DNA of 64,000 nt from Candidatus Pseudomonas phytovorans (GTDB taxonomy: Bacteria > Pseudomonadota > Gammaproteobacteria > Pseudomonadales > Pseudomonadaceae): contig CP119325.1 in the NCBI GenBank assembly GCA_029202525.1, positions 2,082,001 to 2,146,000 of the forward strand. Reading direction: 5' to 3'. Every line of letters begins with the position of its first letter. Position 1 is the first letter of the stretch. Position numbers and translations under genes: made by a program. Shown here one piece after another: positions 1-6,922 of this stretch. Under the pieces are notes generated by a model. The model made no database searches and was not told where the DNA came from. It was given only the letters and a program-made list of their open reading frames with translations.

Positions 1-233
1 AGCAGTTCGAGCGCCGTGTGATCAAGGAAGTGAAAGGTACTTACAACGGGCCTAAGAAGGTGAAAGCGTCGGGCAAGGCTGTCGGCGCCAAAAAGAAGAA
101 GGTCGACAAGAAGACCGGCGATAAGAAAACCGCCGCCAAGCGCAAGCCGACTGCCAAACCGAGAGCCAATGCACCACTGGCCAGCGCCGACGGCCTGGCG
201 CCGCTGAAAAAGCGCAAGCCTGCTGCTGAATAA
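1..233 (+). CDS. C-terminal tail of a lysine-rich protein, possibly a DEAD-box RNA helicase (5' truncated)
   Basis: Only the last ~76 residues lie in the window; the frame is open from base 3 and stops at 231-233. The visible part is a basic tail: a QFERRVIKEV start, then a run rich in Lys, Ala and Pro with KKKK, KTGDKK and KPRAN motifs, ending KKRKPAAE. Basic, disordered tails like this occur on Pseudomonas RNA helicases of the RhlE group and help hold RNA, so that is my first guess. No catalytic domain is visible, so the family call is inference. A hairpin follows the stop at 245-276. Confidence 0.4.
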   Translation, partial: QFERRVIKEVKGTYNGPKKVKASGKAVGAKKKKVDKKTGDKKTAAKRKPTAKPRANAPLASADGLAPLKKRKPAAE

Positions 234-244
234 GTAGTTATCAA

Positions 245-276
245 GGCCCTATCGCTGGCTTGCCGGCGATAGGGCC
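245..276. terminator. Hairpin downstream of the first gene
   Basis: An 11-bp perfect inverted repeat (GGCCCTATCGC, 245-255, and its complement, 266-276) with a 10-base loop lies 12 bases after the stop. There is no U-tract. It sits between two convergent genes and could act as a bidirectional terminator or an mRNA 3' stabiliser. Confidence 0.45.
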
Positions 277-291
277 ATTACAGACAACCCA

Positions 292-564
292 TCACTCAGC
301 CTTCTTCTCCGCTGTTTTCAGCTCCTTGATCCGCTGGTCAATCAACTGGCACTTATCGGGCAGGTCCTTGCTCGCTGTCTCCAGATCCATCCCCTGAAGC
401 TCGTCATTGATCTCCTTGGCCTTCTGCGGGTTCTGTTCGGTCAACTGGGTTACCAGTGCGGCCAGTTCTTCACGTTTCTGCGTGGCTTCTTCCGGTGTGC
501 AGGCCCAAGCGGGCAGGGCGCAGGTCAGCGCAATGGCGCAAGTAATGGGCAGTAGCGGTTTCAT
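292..564 (-). CDS. Small secreted protein of unknown function
   Basis: 90 residues. The first ~21 residues form a clear Sec signal peptide (MKPLLP, a hydrophobic core, cleavage near PAWA-C). The mature part is highly charged and probably helical, with two Cys residues (CTPEEA and DKCQL) that could form a disulfide in the periplasm. An SD (GGAGG, 8 bases upstream) supports the start at 564. I do not recognise the family. The Cys after the AWA motif is not a convincing lipobox, so a soluble periplasmic protein is more likely than a lipoprotein. Confidence 0.65.
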   Translation of the reverse strand: MKPLLPITCAIALTCALPAWACTPEEATQKREELAALVTQLTEQNPQKAKEINDELQGMDLETASKDLPDKCQLIDQRIKELKTAEKKAE

Positions 565-653
565 CCTTTCTACCTCCAGCGGTTGCTATGCGCTGTGGAT
601 GGCCGAAAGTTCGGGGGAGTTCAGCGCGCGCGACCGATGGACGAAACCGATGA

Positions 654-947
654 TCAGCCAGCGAGATGCGGCCGCGCCGTCATGTCTATCCCCAGTGCTT
701 TCATCACGGTCAAGAACGATTTCAGGGTCGGATTGCCGTGCTCGCTGAAAGACCTGTAGAGCTGTTCACGGGACAGGCCCGTTTCCTTTGCCAACTCGCT
801 CATTCCTTTGGCGCGTGCGACCACGCCGACGGCTTTGGCTACGTAGCTGGCATCCCCGGTCTCGAGGGCGTCGGTCATGAACAGCGCGATCGCTTCTGGG
901 GTTGTGAGGTATTCAGCGGGATCGAATTCAGAGAAAGTTTCAGTCAT
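654..947 (-). CDS. Antitoxin, HigA-like addiction module antidote (HI1420 type)
   Basis: 97 residues. It resembles the helix-turn-helix antidotes found downstream of RelE-like toxins (TIGR02684/HI1420 family): an N-terminal EYLTTPEAIALFMTDAL helix, then an HTH around residues 50-85 (MSELAKETGLSREQLYRSF, then GNPTLKSFLTVMKALG). It should neutralise the upstream toxin and repress the operon through the HTH. I chose the ATG at 945-947. It overlaps the toxin's last codons by 8 bases, which implies translational coupling. The frame stays open further upstream, but that extension lies inside the toxin gene and has no family support. Confidence 0.85.
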   Translation of the reverse strand: MTETFSEFDPAEYLTTPEAIALFMTDALETGDASYVAKAVGVVARAKGMSELAKETGLSREQLYRSFSEHGNPTLKSFLTVMKALGIDMTARPHLAG

Positions 948-1242
948 TTTGCATCCTCCACGAACGCAGAATCTGGTGGGCTGCCTTGATGTCTCGCTGT
1001 TGGCCGCTTTTGTCGCCGCCGCAAAGCAGAATGACGAATGTGCTGCCTGCCTGATGGAAATACACCGGGTAACCAGGCCCATAGTGAACCCTGAGCTCAC
1101 TGATGCCGTGGCCAACCGGGGACACGTCGCCAGGTAGGCCCTCCATCAACCGGTTGATACGAGAAATGATTCGGGCTCTGGCGGTAACGTCCCGGAGGCC
1201 GGTCACCCAATGTCTGAAACTGCTGGATTCGATTTTCTTCAT
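940..1242 (-). CDS. Toxin, RelE/ParE superfamily addiction module killer (HI1419 type)
   Basis: 100 residues. The pattern FRHWVTGLRDVTARARI, then GISELRVHYGPGYPVYF, then LLCGGDKSGQQRDI is that of the HI1419/TIGR02683 branch of RelE-like toxins, which are small mRNA interferases. Toxin-first order with an HTH antidote overlapping the 3' end is typical of this family. The start is the ATG at 1240-1242. A strong promoter and a perfect 18-bp palindrome lie 9-26 bases upstream, so the transcript would have a very short leader. The family is secure; activity cannot be judged from sequence. Confidence 0.87.
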   Translation of the reverse strand: MKKIESSSFRHWVTGLRDVTARARIISRINRLMEGLPGDVSPVGHGISELRVHYGPGYPVYFHQAGSTFVILLCGGDKSGQQRDIKAAHQILRSWRMQND

Positions 1243-1250
1243 CGAGTGAA

Positions 1251-1284
1251 TGTAGTTTATAAACTACAGCTGGCGTGCCAGCAA
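1251..1284 (-). promoter_or_regulatory. Toxin-antitoxin promoter with palindromic operator
   Basis: A perfect 18-bp palindrome, TGTAGTTTATAAACTACA, occupies 1251-1268. On the minus strand it contains a TATAAA -10 box (1256-1261). Exactly 17 bp upstream is TTGCTG (1279-1284), a good -35. An operator covering the -10 fits autorepression by the HTH antitoxin or the toxin-antitoxin complex. The motifs are seen directly; the binding is inferred. Confidence 0.75.
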
Positions 1285-1418
1285 CTGGTTTCTGCCTATT
1301 GCCGTTTCATTGGCTTCAGGCCCGCTGACTTCACCCACCAATATCTTTCGGAACATCACCCTTCATCAGCGGGTCCCAACCTGTGTACCCCTTCCGTCCA
1401 CAGCTGGAGCCCATCACC

Positions 1419-1814
1419 ATGAGCATCGCCTACGACTGGGACCTGATCGAACGCTTGCTGCACGAGGTGCAGAACGGCGCCGGTCATAGTTTTACGCCAC
1501 GCCCCTATGCCGAACAGCACGCCGCGGCGCAGGCCGCCAAGGGTGAGCCGGTGGGCGATCTGGACCATCTGAAAACCCATGCCTGCGAGTACGAAAAGCT
1601 GCTTTTCAAGCGGGGTTTCATCGAAAGCCGGCCTGAAGAAGAGGGCGGCAATGGCGAGAACTTCGTGCTGACCGAGCGCGGTTTACGCTTGCTGAGCCTG
1701 ATCGACAGCAGCATCCCGGGCTTCGAGCACCCGCGCCAGGTGCTGGACGAACAGGCGGATGCGCTGGATGAAGCCACCTTCGAGCAGGTGTCTTCCAAGG
1801 CGCAGATCGCTTGA
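1419..1814 (+). CDS. Hypothetical protein resembling DUF2513 (winged-helix-like)
   Basis: 131 residues from the ATG at 1419. The N-terminus (YDWDLIERLLHEVQ) and the later HLKTHACEYEKLLFKRGFIE and FVLTERGLRLLSLID segments resemble DUF2513 proteins, in which a DxDLIRKLL helix is followed by a winged-helix-like fold. Such proteins are often found near phage or accessory genes and have no firmly known function. The frame is open up to 1383, but that extension has no family resemblance. The gene stands alone between the divergent toxin-antitoxin pair and a DMT transporter. Confidence 0.6.
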   Translation: MSIAYDWDLIERLLHEVQNGAGHSFTPRPYAEQHAAAQAAKGEPVGDLDHLKTHACEYEKLLFKRGFIESRPEEEGGNGENFVLTERGLRLLSLIDSSIPGFEHPRQVLDEQADALDEATFEQVSSKAQIA

Positions 1815-1920
1815 GGTCGTTTTGAGGCTGGCAAGATCGGGTACGCAAACCCGATAATCGGTAGCTTCTGAATACTGCCGAGCCTATGCCCATGCCTTCG
1901 ATCACCCCAGAGGCCCGCCT

Positions 1921-2847
1921 ATGAGTGCGGTCCGCAAGAACCCTGACGCCTTCGCCTTTCAGGTGATGCTGGGGCTGTGCCTGATCTGGGGTTGCCAGCA
2001 GGTGCTGATCAAAACCGCCGCCGTCGATATCGCGCCAGTGATGCAGGCAGCGCTGCGCAATGGCATCGCCGCCGTACTGGTGGCACTGATGCTGTGTTGG
2101 CGCGGTGGCTGGGAGCAAGTTGGCAACACCTGGCGTGCCGGGTTGCTCGCTGGCGGTCTGTTCGGCGTGGAGTTCCTGTTCATCGCCGAGGGACTGAAGC
2201 TGACGTCGGCGGCGCACATGTCTGTGTTCCTCTATACCGCACCGGTGTTCACGGCATTGGGCCTGCATTTCCGGCTGCCCAGCGAGCGCCTGCGGTTGTT
2301 GCAGTGGCTGGGGATTCTGTTGGCATTCGGTGGCATTGCCATGGCGTTTGCCGGCGGCATGTCGTTCGAGCAGATGGATGGCCGCATGCTGCTGGGCGAT
2401 GCCTTTGGCGTGATCGCCGGGCTGGCCTGGGGCGCGACCACCGTTGTGGTGCGCTGCTCGCGGCTGTCGGAAGCACCGGCAACCTTGACCTTGTTCTATC
2501 AACTGGCGGTCGGCTTTGCCGGCTTGTTGCTGATTGCGTTGCTTAGCGGGCAGATCGGCGCGGTGTCGTTGACGCCGCTGGCGATGGGCAGTGTGCTGTT
2601 CCAGGGGATTGTGGTGTCGTTCGTCAGTTACCTGACCTGGTTCTGGCTGTTGCGCAAATACCTGGCGTCGAACCTCGCGGTGTTCTCGTTCATTACTCCG
2701 CTGTTCGGGGTGACCTTTGGGGTGCTGCTGCTGGATGAGCCATTAAGCTTCAATTTCGTGATCGGAGCGCTGATGGTGCTGCTGGGGGTGATCCTGGTGA
2801 GTGCCGAGCCTTGGGTGAAGCGGCAATTGCGCAGGTATGTAGGCTGA
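1921..2847 (+). CDS. DMT-superfamily transporter (EamA family)
   Basis: 308 residues, the usual length for a ten-helix EamA transporter in the inner membrane. Two EamA repeats are visible (about 12-145 and 160-295): the first opens with LGLCLIWGCQQVLIKTA and contains FLYTAPVFTALG, the second contains GVIAGLAWGATTVVVR and LDEPLSFNFVIGALMVLLG. Members export amino acids, metabolites or drugs, and the substrate cannot be told here. A GAGG SD lies just before the ATG. The gene ends at a near-perfect REP-type hairpin shared with the convergent MFS gene. Confidence 0.85.
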   Translation: MSAVRKNPDAFAFQVMLGLCLIWGCQQVLIKTAAVDIAPVMQAALRNGIAAVLVALMLCWRGGWEQVGNTWRAGLLAGGLFGVEFLFIAEGLKLTSAAHMSVFLYTAPVFTALGLHFRLPSERLRLLQWLGILLAFGGIAMAFAGGMSFEQMDGRMLLGDAFGVIAGLAWGATTVVVRCSRLSEAPATLTLFYQLAVGFAGLLLIALLSGQIGAVSLTPLAMGSVLFQGIVVSFVSYLTWFWLLRKYLASNLAVFSFITPLFGVTFGVLLLDEPLSFNFVIGALMVLLGVILVSAEPWVKRQLRRYVG

Positions 2848-2852
2848 TGTTT

Positions 2853-2906
2853 TTGCCTGTACCGGCCTCTTCGCGGGCACGCCCGCGAAGAGGCCGGTAC
2901 AGGCAA
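2853..2906. repeat. REP-type hairpin between convergent genes
   Basis: Two 26-bp perfectly complementary arms (2853-2878 and 2881-2906) surround a 2-base loop; the centre is GCGGGC-AC-GCCCGC. The arms carry the CGGCCTCTTCGCGGGC form of the REP repeat used throughout this window, here as one tight hairpin instead of a spaced pair. It lies between the DMT gene and the convergent MFS gene, so it can serve as terminator for both. Confidence 0.8.
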
Positions 2907-2913
2907 CCTGGAT

Positions 2914-4086
2914 TCAGGATGAAACCCCGGCCTGACAGGCACTGCCTTGCTGTACATTACCCACCAATTGCACCAGCCCCCCGGCCAGCAGCAGCCCACC
3001 CGCCGCCAGCATCAGCGCCGGATGCAGCCCGCCGCTGAAGTGGCTGCTGACCGTAGCCAGCAACGGCCCGCTCAACTGCCCCAGGGCAAAGCACGCAGTC
3101 AGCATCCCGGCATTGCGCTGTGTGGCATGCGGCGCCAGTTCCCGTGAGCGCTGCATCACCAATTGCATGCAGGCCAGGAACGGTCCACCGCAGAGCACCA
3201 CGCCCAACGCCAGCCCTACACCCCCGCCCATCAGGCAGGCCAGCACACCCAGCCCTTGCAACCACAGGGTGGCGGTCAGCCATGCCGAGGTGCGGCCGCC
3301 GCGCCGCAGGCTTACCAGCAGCACCCCCAGCGCTGCCGCCAGGCCAAACGCCGGCCAGAACAGGTCGGCCAGCCACTGCCCGCGGAACTGCTGGTTGGCC
3401 ATCTGCGACAGGAAGGTGGCTGGCAGGATGTAACCCACGCCGTACAGCGCGTACACCAGCCCCAGGCGGCCAATGCCAATGTTGCGGGTCTGGCCCTGAC
3501 GCGCCGGCGACGGGGTTGGGGCCGCTTGCAGTGCGCGTGGCAACCAAGGGCGGACGGCCAGCAGCATCAACAGCGCTGCCACGGCATAGATCAGCCACAG
3601 CGCTGCCGAGCCCAGCCCAGCCAGATGCGCCACCAGTGCCAACAGCCCCGTCACGGCGATGCCCAGGCCGGGCCCTGCAAACACCAGGGCACCCAGCCGT
3701 TGGCGGTTGTGGGCGTTGGCCACCTGCTGGCTGAGGCTGGTGATCATCACCAGCACCCAGGCACTGGCCACGCCGGTGCCAAAGCGCAGCAGCAGGTGGC
3801 TCCAGAAACCATCGGCGGCCCATGAGGCCAGGGTCAGCAGTACGCACAGCCATAACCCGCCATGCAGGCGCAGGCGCACCTGGCCGGGTGAGCGGGCGAA
3901 CATGGCGTCGACCGCGCCAATGAAATAACCCAGATAGTTGGCGGCCGCGACCAGCCCGGCGACCGTCAGGTCGAACTGCCCTTCGGCGATCAGTTGTGGC
4001 AGTTGCGGGGTGAGGGCGAATCGGCCGATGCCCATGGCCATCATCAGCGCCACGGCGCTGGCCAGCAGTTGAATGAGGGGCGACAT
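2914..4086 (-). CDS. YbfB/YjiJ-type MFS transporter
   Basis: 390 residues, about twelve membrane helices. The N-terminus (ALMMAMGIGRFALTPQLPQL) and AANYLGYFIGAVDA are hallmarks of the YbfB/YjiJ family of major facilitator proteins, whose substrates are poorly defined. The start at 4086 is supported by an AGGAG SD 7-8 bases upstream; the frame is open much further upstream, but that region holds the divergent promoter. It is transcribed away from a LysR gene across a ~105-bp region with a LysR-type dyad, so that regulator probably controls it. Confidence 0.82.
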   Translation of the reverse strand: MSPLIQLLASAVALMMAMGIGRFALTPQLPQLIAEGQFDLTVAGLVAAANYLGYFIGAVDAMFARSPGQVRLRLHGGLWLCVLLTLASWAADGFWSHLLLRFGTGVASAWVLVMITSLSQQVANAHNRQRLGALVFAGPGLGIAVTGLLALVAHLAGLGSAALWLIYAVAALLMLLAVRPWLPRALQAAPTPSPARQGQTRNIGIGRLGLVYALYGVGYILPATFLSQMANQQFRGQWLADLFWPAFGLAAALGVLLVSLRRGGRTSAWLTATLWLQGLGVLACLMGGGVGLALGVVLCGGPFLACMQLVMQRSRELAPHATQRNAGMLTACFALGQLSGPLLATVSSHFSGGLHPALMLAAGGLLLAGGLVQLVGNVQQGSACQAGVSS

Positions 4087-4141
4087 GATAGGTCTCCTGC
4101 GCAGAACCAAGCGATGACTGGCAGGGTAGGGCTGTTTCATT

Positions 4142-4156
4142 TTCAATAAAATTGAA
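4142..4156. promoter_or_regulatory. LysR-type dyad in the MFS/LysR divergent promoter
   Basis: TTCAAT-AAA-ATTGAA is a perfect 15-bp inverted repeat fitting the T-N11-A rule of LysR operators. It is 37 bases before the LysR start and 56 bases before the MFS start, in the shared intergenic region. It is the likely binding site of the adjacent LysR protein (inferred). Confidence 0.55.
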
Positions 4157-4192
4157 TAATGATGATCAAGTTGTTCTGTTTTGGAGAATGTT

Positions 4193-5086
4193 GTGGAGTT
4201 CAGCCAGCTGCGTATTTTCCAGGCTGTAGCCGAGGAAGGGTCTATCACCCGCGCTGCAGAACGCCTGCATCGGGTGCCGTCAAACTTGTCGACGCGCTTG
4301 CGCCAGCTCGAGGAGCAACTGGGTGTCGAGCTGTTCTTGCGCGAACGCCAACGCCTGCAACTGTCGCCTGCCGGCAAGGTGCTTCTGGACTACGCCAGCC
4401 GTATGTCGGCCCTGCGCGACGAAGCATTGGCTGCGGTGCGTGGCGGCCAGCCAGCCGGGGACTTCGTACTGGGCACCATGTATTCCACTGCCGCGACGCA
4501 TTTGCCAGCGTTGCTGGCGCGTTATCACCAGGCCTACCCGGCGGTGAACCTGCAGGTGCGCGCAGCCCCCAGCGGCGAGCTGATCGAAGGCCTTCTTGGT
4601 CACAAGCTGGACGCGGCCCTTGTGGACGGCCCGCTGAACCTGGCCGGGCTGGATGGCGTGCCGCTGTGCGATGAGCAACTGGTGCTGATTACCAGCCCCG
4701 AGCACCCGGCGGTGCACACCGCCAGGGACGTGGCGGGCAAGGCGGTGTTCACCTTCCGCCAGGGCTGCTCGTACCGCATGCGCCTGGAGGCGTGGTATGC
4801 CCATGCCCACACGCCAATGGGCCGGGTCATGGAGATCGAGTCGTATCAAAGCATGCTGGCCTGTGTGATCGCTGGCGCAGGCGTGGCGATGATGGCTCAA
4901 TCGATGCTCGACAGCCTGCCTGGGCGCAATCAGGTAAGGGTGCACCGGCTGCAGGCCCCGTTCGATCAGGCCGTCACCTGGTTGATGTGGCGCCAGGGCA
5001 TGCGTGGGGCGAATCTGCAGGCGTGGATCGACCTGCAACAAAGCGAAACGATTAACCAGTCGTCGGAATGCGCCGCTACGGCTTGA
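4193..5086 (+). CDS. LysR-family transcriptional regulator (PtrR/YneJ-like)
   Basis: 297 residues. The N-terminal winged HTH is seen in MEFSQLRIFQAVAEEGSITRAAERL (start) and LSTRLRQLEEQLGVELFLRE. The effector-binding domain follows from about residue 88 (DFVLGTMYSTAATHLPALLARYH). The overall pattern is close to the PtrR/YneJ group, which in enterics responds to putrescine catabolism. I take the GTG at 4193, because a GGAG SD sits 6 bases before it; a TTG 12 bases upstream is the alternative. It probably controls the divergent MFS gene and itself. Its stop codon lies inside an Anr-type site for the next gene. Confidence 0.82.
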   Translation: MEFSQLRIFQAVAEEGSITRAAERLHRVPSNLSTRLRQLEEQLGVELFLRERQRLQLSPAGKVLLDYASRMSALRDEALAAVRGGQPAGDFVLGTMYSTAATHLPALLARYHQAYPAVNLQVRAAPSGELIEGLLGHKLDAALVDGPLNLAGLDGVPLCDEQLVLITSPEHPAVHTARDVAGKAVFTFRQGCSYRMRLEAWYAHAHTPMGRVMEIESYQSMLACVIAGAGVAMMAQSMLDSLPGRNQVRVHRLQAPFDQAVTWLMWRQGMRGANLQAWIDLQQSETINQSSECAATA

Positions 5087-5096
5087 TCCGGGTCAA
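5083..5096 (+). promoter_or_regulatory. Anr/FNR-type site upstream of the PA1414-like gene
   Basis: TTGAT-CCGG-GTCAA fits the Anr/Dnr consensus TTGA(T/C)-N4-(A/G)TCAA in every defined position. It lies 116 bases before the small ORF and overlaps the stop codon of the LysR gene. Candidate -10 boxes downstream are weak (around 5118-5123, which would put the site near -41.5) or good but far (TATGAT at 5148-5153, site near -70). Which is used cannot be decided by eye. Confidence 0.65.
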
Positions 5097-5211
5097 AATG
5101 GCCCTTATCTGTAAGAGTAGAGGCATGCGTTGTACAGGACATCGGGCTATGATCTGTATGAAACATCGCAGAATTGATTTGCCGTGAGGCTGACCCGTAA
5201 AGGGGGCGACT

Positions 5212-5340
5212 ATGAATAAACCACTGTTCAACTGGCTCCACGACCTGGCTGTTGCCTTGGGGCTGATTCCACCACCTTTGCAGCCGGTACCGATTCCGAC
5301 TGATGAAGAACAGCGCAAGCGCCAACCGCGTCGTCGCTGA
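5212..5340 (+). CDS. PA1414-like small protein / SicX-type dual-function RNA locus
   Basis: 42 residues, opening MNKPLFNWLHDLAVALG and then LIPPPLQPVPIPTDE, with a basic RKRQPRRR tail. It resembles the PA1414 family of tiny Pseudomonas proteins. In P. aeruginosa the PA1414 locus makes SicX, a low-oxygen, Anr-dependent small RNA that also carries a short ORF. Support here: an Anr-type box 116 bp upstream, a GGGGG-type SD, a strong terminator right after the stop, and the same neighbours as in P. aeruginosa (symporter, gbuA, gbuR, a chemoreceptor gene). Whether the RNA, the peptide or both are functional here is inference. Confidence 0.72.
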   Translation: MNKPLFNWLHDLAVALGLIPPPLQPVPIPTDEEQRKRQPRRR

Positions 5341-5346
5341 TGTAAG

Positions 5347-5385
5347 AAAAAGGCCGCTGTACCTGGTTGGGTGCAGCGGCCTTTT
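5347..5385 (+). terminator. Rho-independent terminator of the PA1414-like gene
   Basis: AAAAAGGCCGCTG pairs with CAGCGGCCTTTTT around a short loop, ending in a T run, 6 bases after the stop codon. It can work in both directions and so also terminates the symporter gene on the minus strand. Confidence 0.85.
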
Positions 5386-5410
5386 TGTGTCTGTCAGAAC
5401 AGGCTATGGA

Positions 5411-6790
5411 TCAGGCCAGTTTTACCGCAGCCACAGATTTGCGGGACATCAGGCTAACCACAACAAAGCTCGCCAAGCCAATCGCCAGGCTGTAGTAGAT
5501 CGGCGTATTGGCCTCCAGCCCGTCCTTGAACATGAACAGCAGCGCGGTGGCAAAGCCCAGCGACATGCTGGCAATCGCCCCGGCAGTGGTCGCGCGCTTC
5601 CAGAAGATCGCCCCGATCAGCGGGATCAGCATGCCGCCGACCAGCAGGTTGTAGGCCAGGGTCAGGGCGTTGATCACATCGTTCACCACCAGCGCGATAC
5701 CCAGCACCACCAGGCCGGTGAGCAGGGTGAACAGGCGGCTCATGCCCAGGCTCGACTGCTTGCCGCCGCGCAGCTTGGGCAGCAGGTCTTCAGTGATGGT
5801 GGTCGAGGCGGCCAGCAGGCCAGCACTTGCGGTGGACATCATGGCCGCCAGGGCTGCAGCCATCAGCAGGCCACGGATGCCATCGGGCAGGGTGCTCTTG
5901 ATCATTTCGGCAAAGGCGTTGTTCGGGTTGGCCAGGTCGGGCATCAGCACATGTGCGGCCATACCGATGGCCGCGCAGGCCAGGCCGTACACCACACAGT
6001 ACACACCGGCAACGGTACCGGCACGCTGGCAGACCTTTTCGTCACGGGCGGTGAACACCCGCTGCCAGATATCCTGGCCAATGAGGATGCCGAAGAAGTA
6101 GATCAGGAAGTAGGTGATGATGGTGTCCCAGCCAATGGTCGTCAGCTGGAAGCTGGCTGCGGGCAATTTGGCCACCAGAGTGTCCCAGCCACCGGCCTTG
6201 TACAGGCATACCGGCAACAGGATGAACATCAGGCCGACGGTCTTGATCACGAACTGGACAATGTCGGTCAGGGTCAGCGACCACATGCCGCCAATGGTGG
6301 AGTACAGCACCACCACACCGCCGCCGAGCATCAGCGAAGCCCAGAACGGCAAATCCAGCAGCACCTGCAATACGGTGGCCATGGCCAGTGTCGAGGTGAC
6401 GCCGATCATCAGCGCGTAAGCCAGCATGATCACGGCGCTGGCCTGGCGTGCGGTGGGGTTGTAGCGTTGCTCAAGCACCTGGGTGACGGTGAAGATGCGC
6501 AGGCGCAGCAGTGGTTTGGCCAGGAACAGGTTGATGGCGATGATACCCAGGCCCAGGGCTGCGCACAGCCAGAAGCCGGAGATGCCGTGGACGTAGCCCA
6601 GGCGCACGGTGCCGACGGTGGAAGCACCACCCAGCACGGTGGTGGCCATGGTGCCCATGTACAGCACCGGGCCGAGGTTGCGCCCGGCTACCAGGTAGTC
6701 TTCATGGGTTTTTGCGCGTCGCATGCCGTACCAGCCAAGCCCGAGCATGCCTGCGGTGTAGATCATTACAACAATGATGTCCAAGGCCAT
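5411..6790 (-). CDS. Sodium:solute symporter (SSS family)
   Basis: 459 residues, about thirteen membrane helices. The N-terminus (MALDIIVVMIYTAGMLGLGWYGMRRA, then EDYLVAGRNLGP) is typical of the SSS/SLC5 fold, and TASAGLLAASTTITEDL matches the conserved helix 8-9 region. I chose the ATG at 6790, which has a GGGAG SD; the frame extends 14 codons upstream without one. It lies 132 bp downstream of guanidinobutyrase on the same strand. P. aeruginosa has a symporter near gbuA too, so uptake of 4-guanidinobutyrate or a related compound is a fair inference. Confidence 0.83.
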   Translation of the reverse strand: MALDIIVVMIYTAGMLGLGWYGMRRAKTHEDYLVAGRNLGPVLYMGTMATTVLGGASTVGTVRLGYVHGISGFWLCAALGLGIIAINLFLAKPLLRLRIFTVTQVLEQRYNPTARQASAVIMLAYALMIGVTSTLAMATVLQVLLDLPFWASLMLGGGVVVLYSTIGGMWSLTLTDIVQFVIKTVGLMFILLPVCLYKAGGWDTLVAKLPAASFQLTTIGWDTIITYFLIYFFGILIGQDIWQRVFTARDEKVCQRAGTVAGVYCVVYGLACAAIGMAAHVLMPDLANPNNAFAEMIKSTLPDGIRGLLMAAALAAMMSTASAGLLAASTTITEDLLPKLRGGKQSSLGMSRLFTLLTGLVVLGIALVVNDVINALTLAYNLLVGGMLIPLIGAIFWKRATTAGAIASMSLGFATALLFMFKDGLEANTPIYYSLAIGLASFVVVSLMSRKSVAAVKLA

Positions 6791-6922
6791 TGGGGGTCTC
6801 CCGATTATCTTTATTATGGCGAGATCGACCACGCGGGCGGTTGCACGGCGCCCGGCGGTCTTGTTGTGTGTTGGCGGGCCTCAGTGGCCCTCCCTGATGG
6901 CTTCTGCCGGGGTGTAGCGGTA

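Noticed and set aside
940..1115. A longer antitoxin starting near 1115
   Set aside because: The extra 56 residues lie within the toxin gene and lack family similarity; the ATG at 945-947 gives the standard length.
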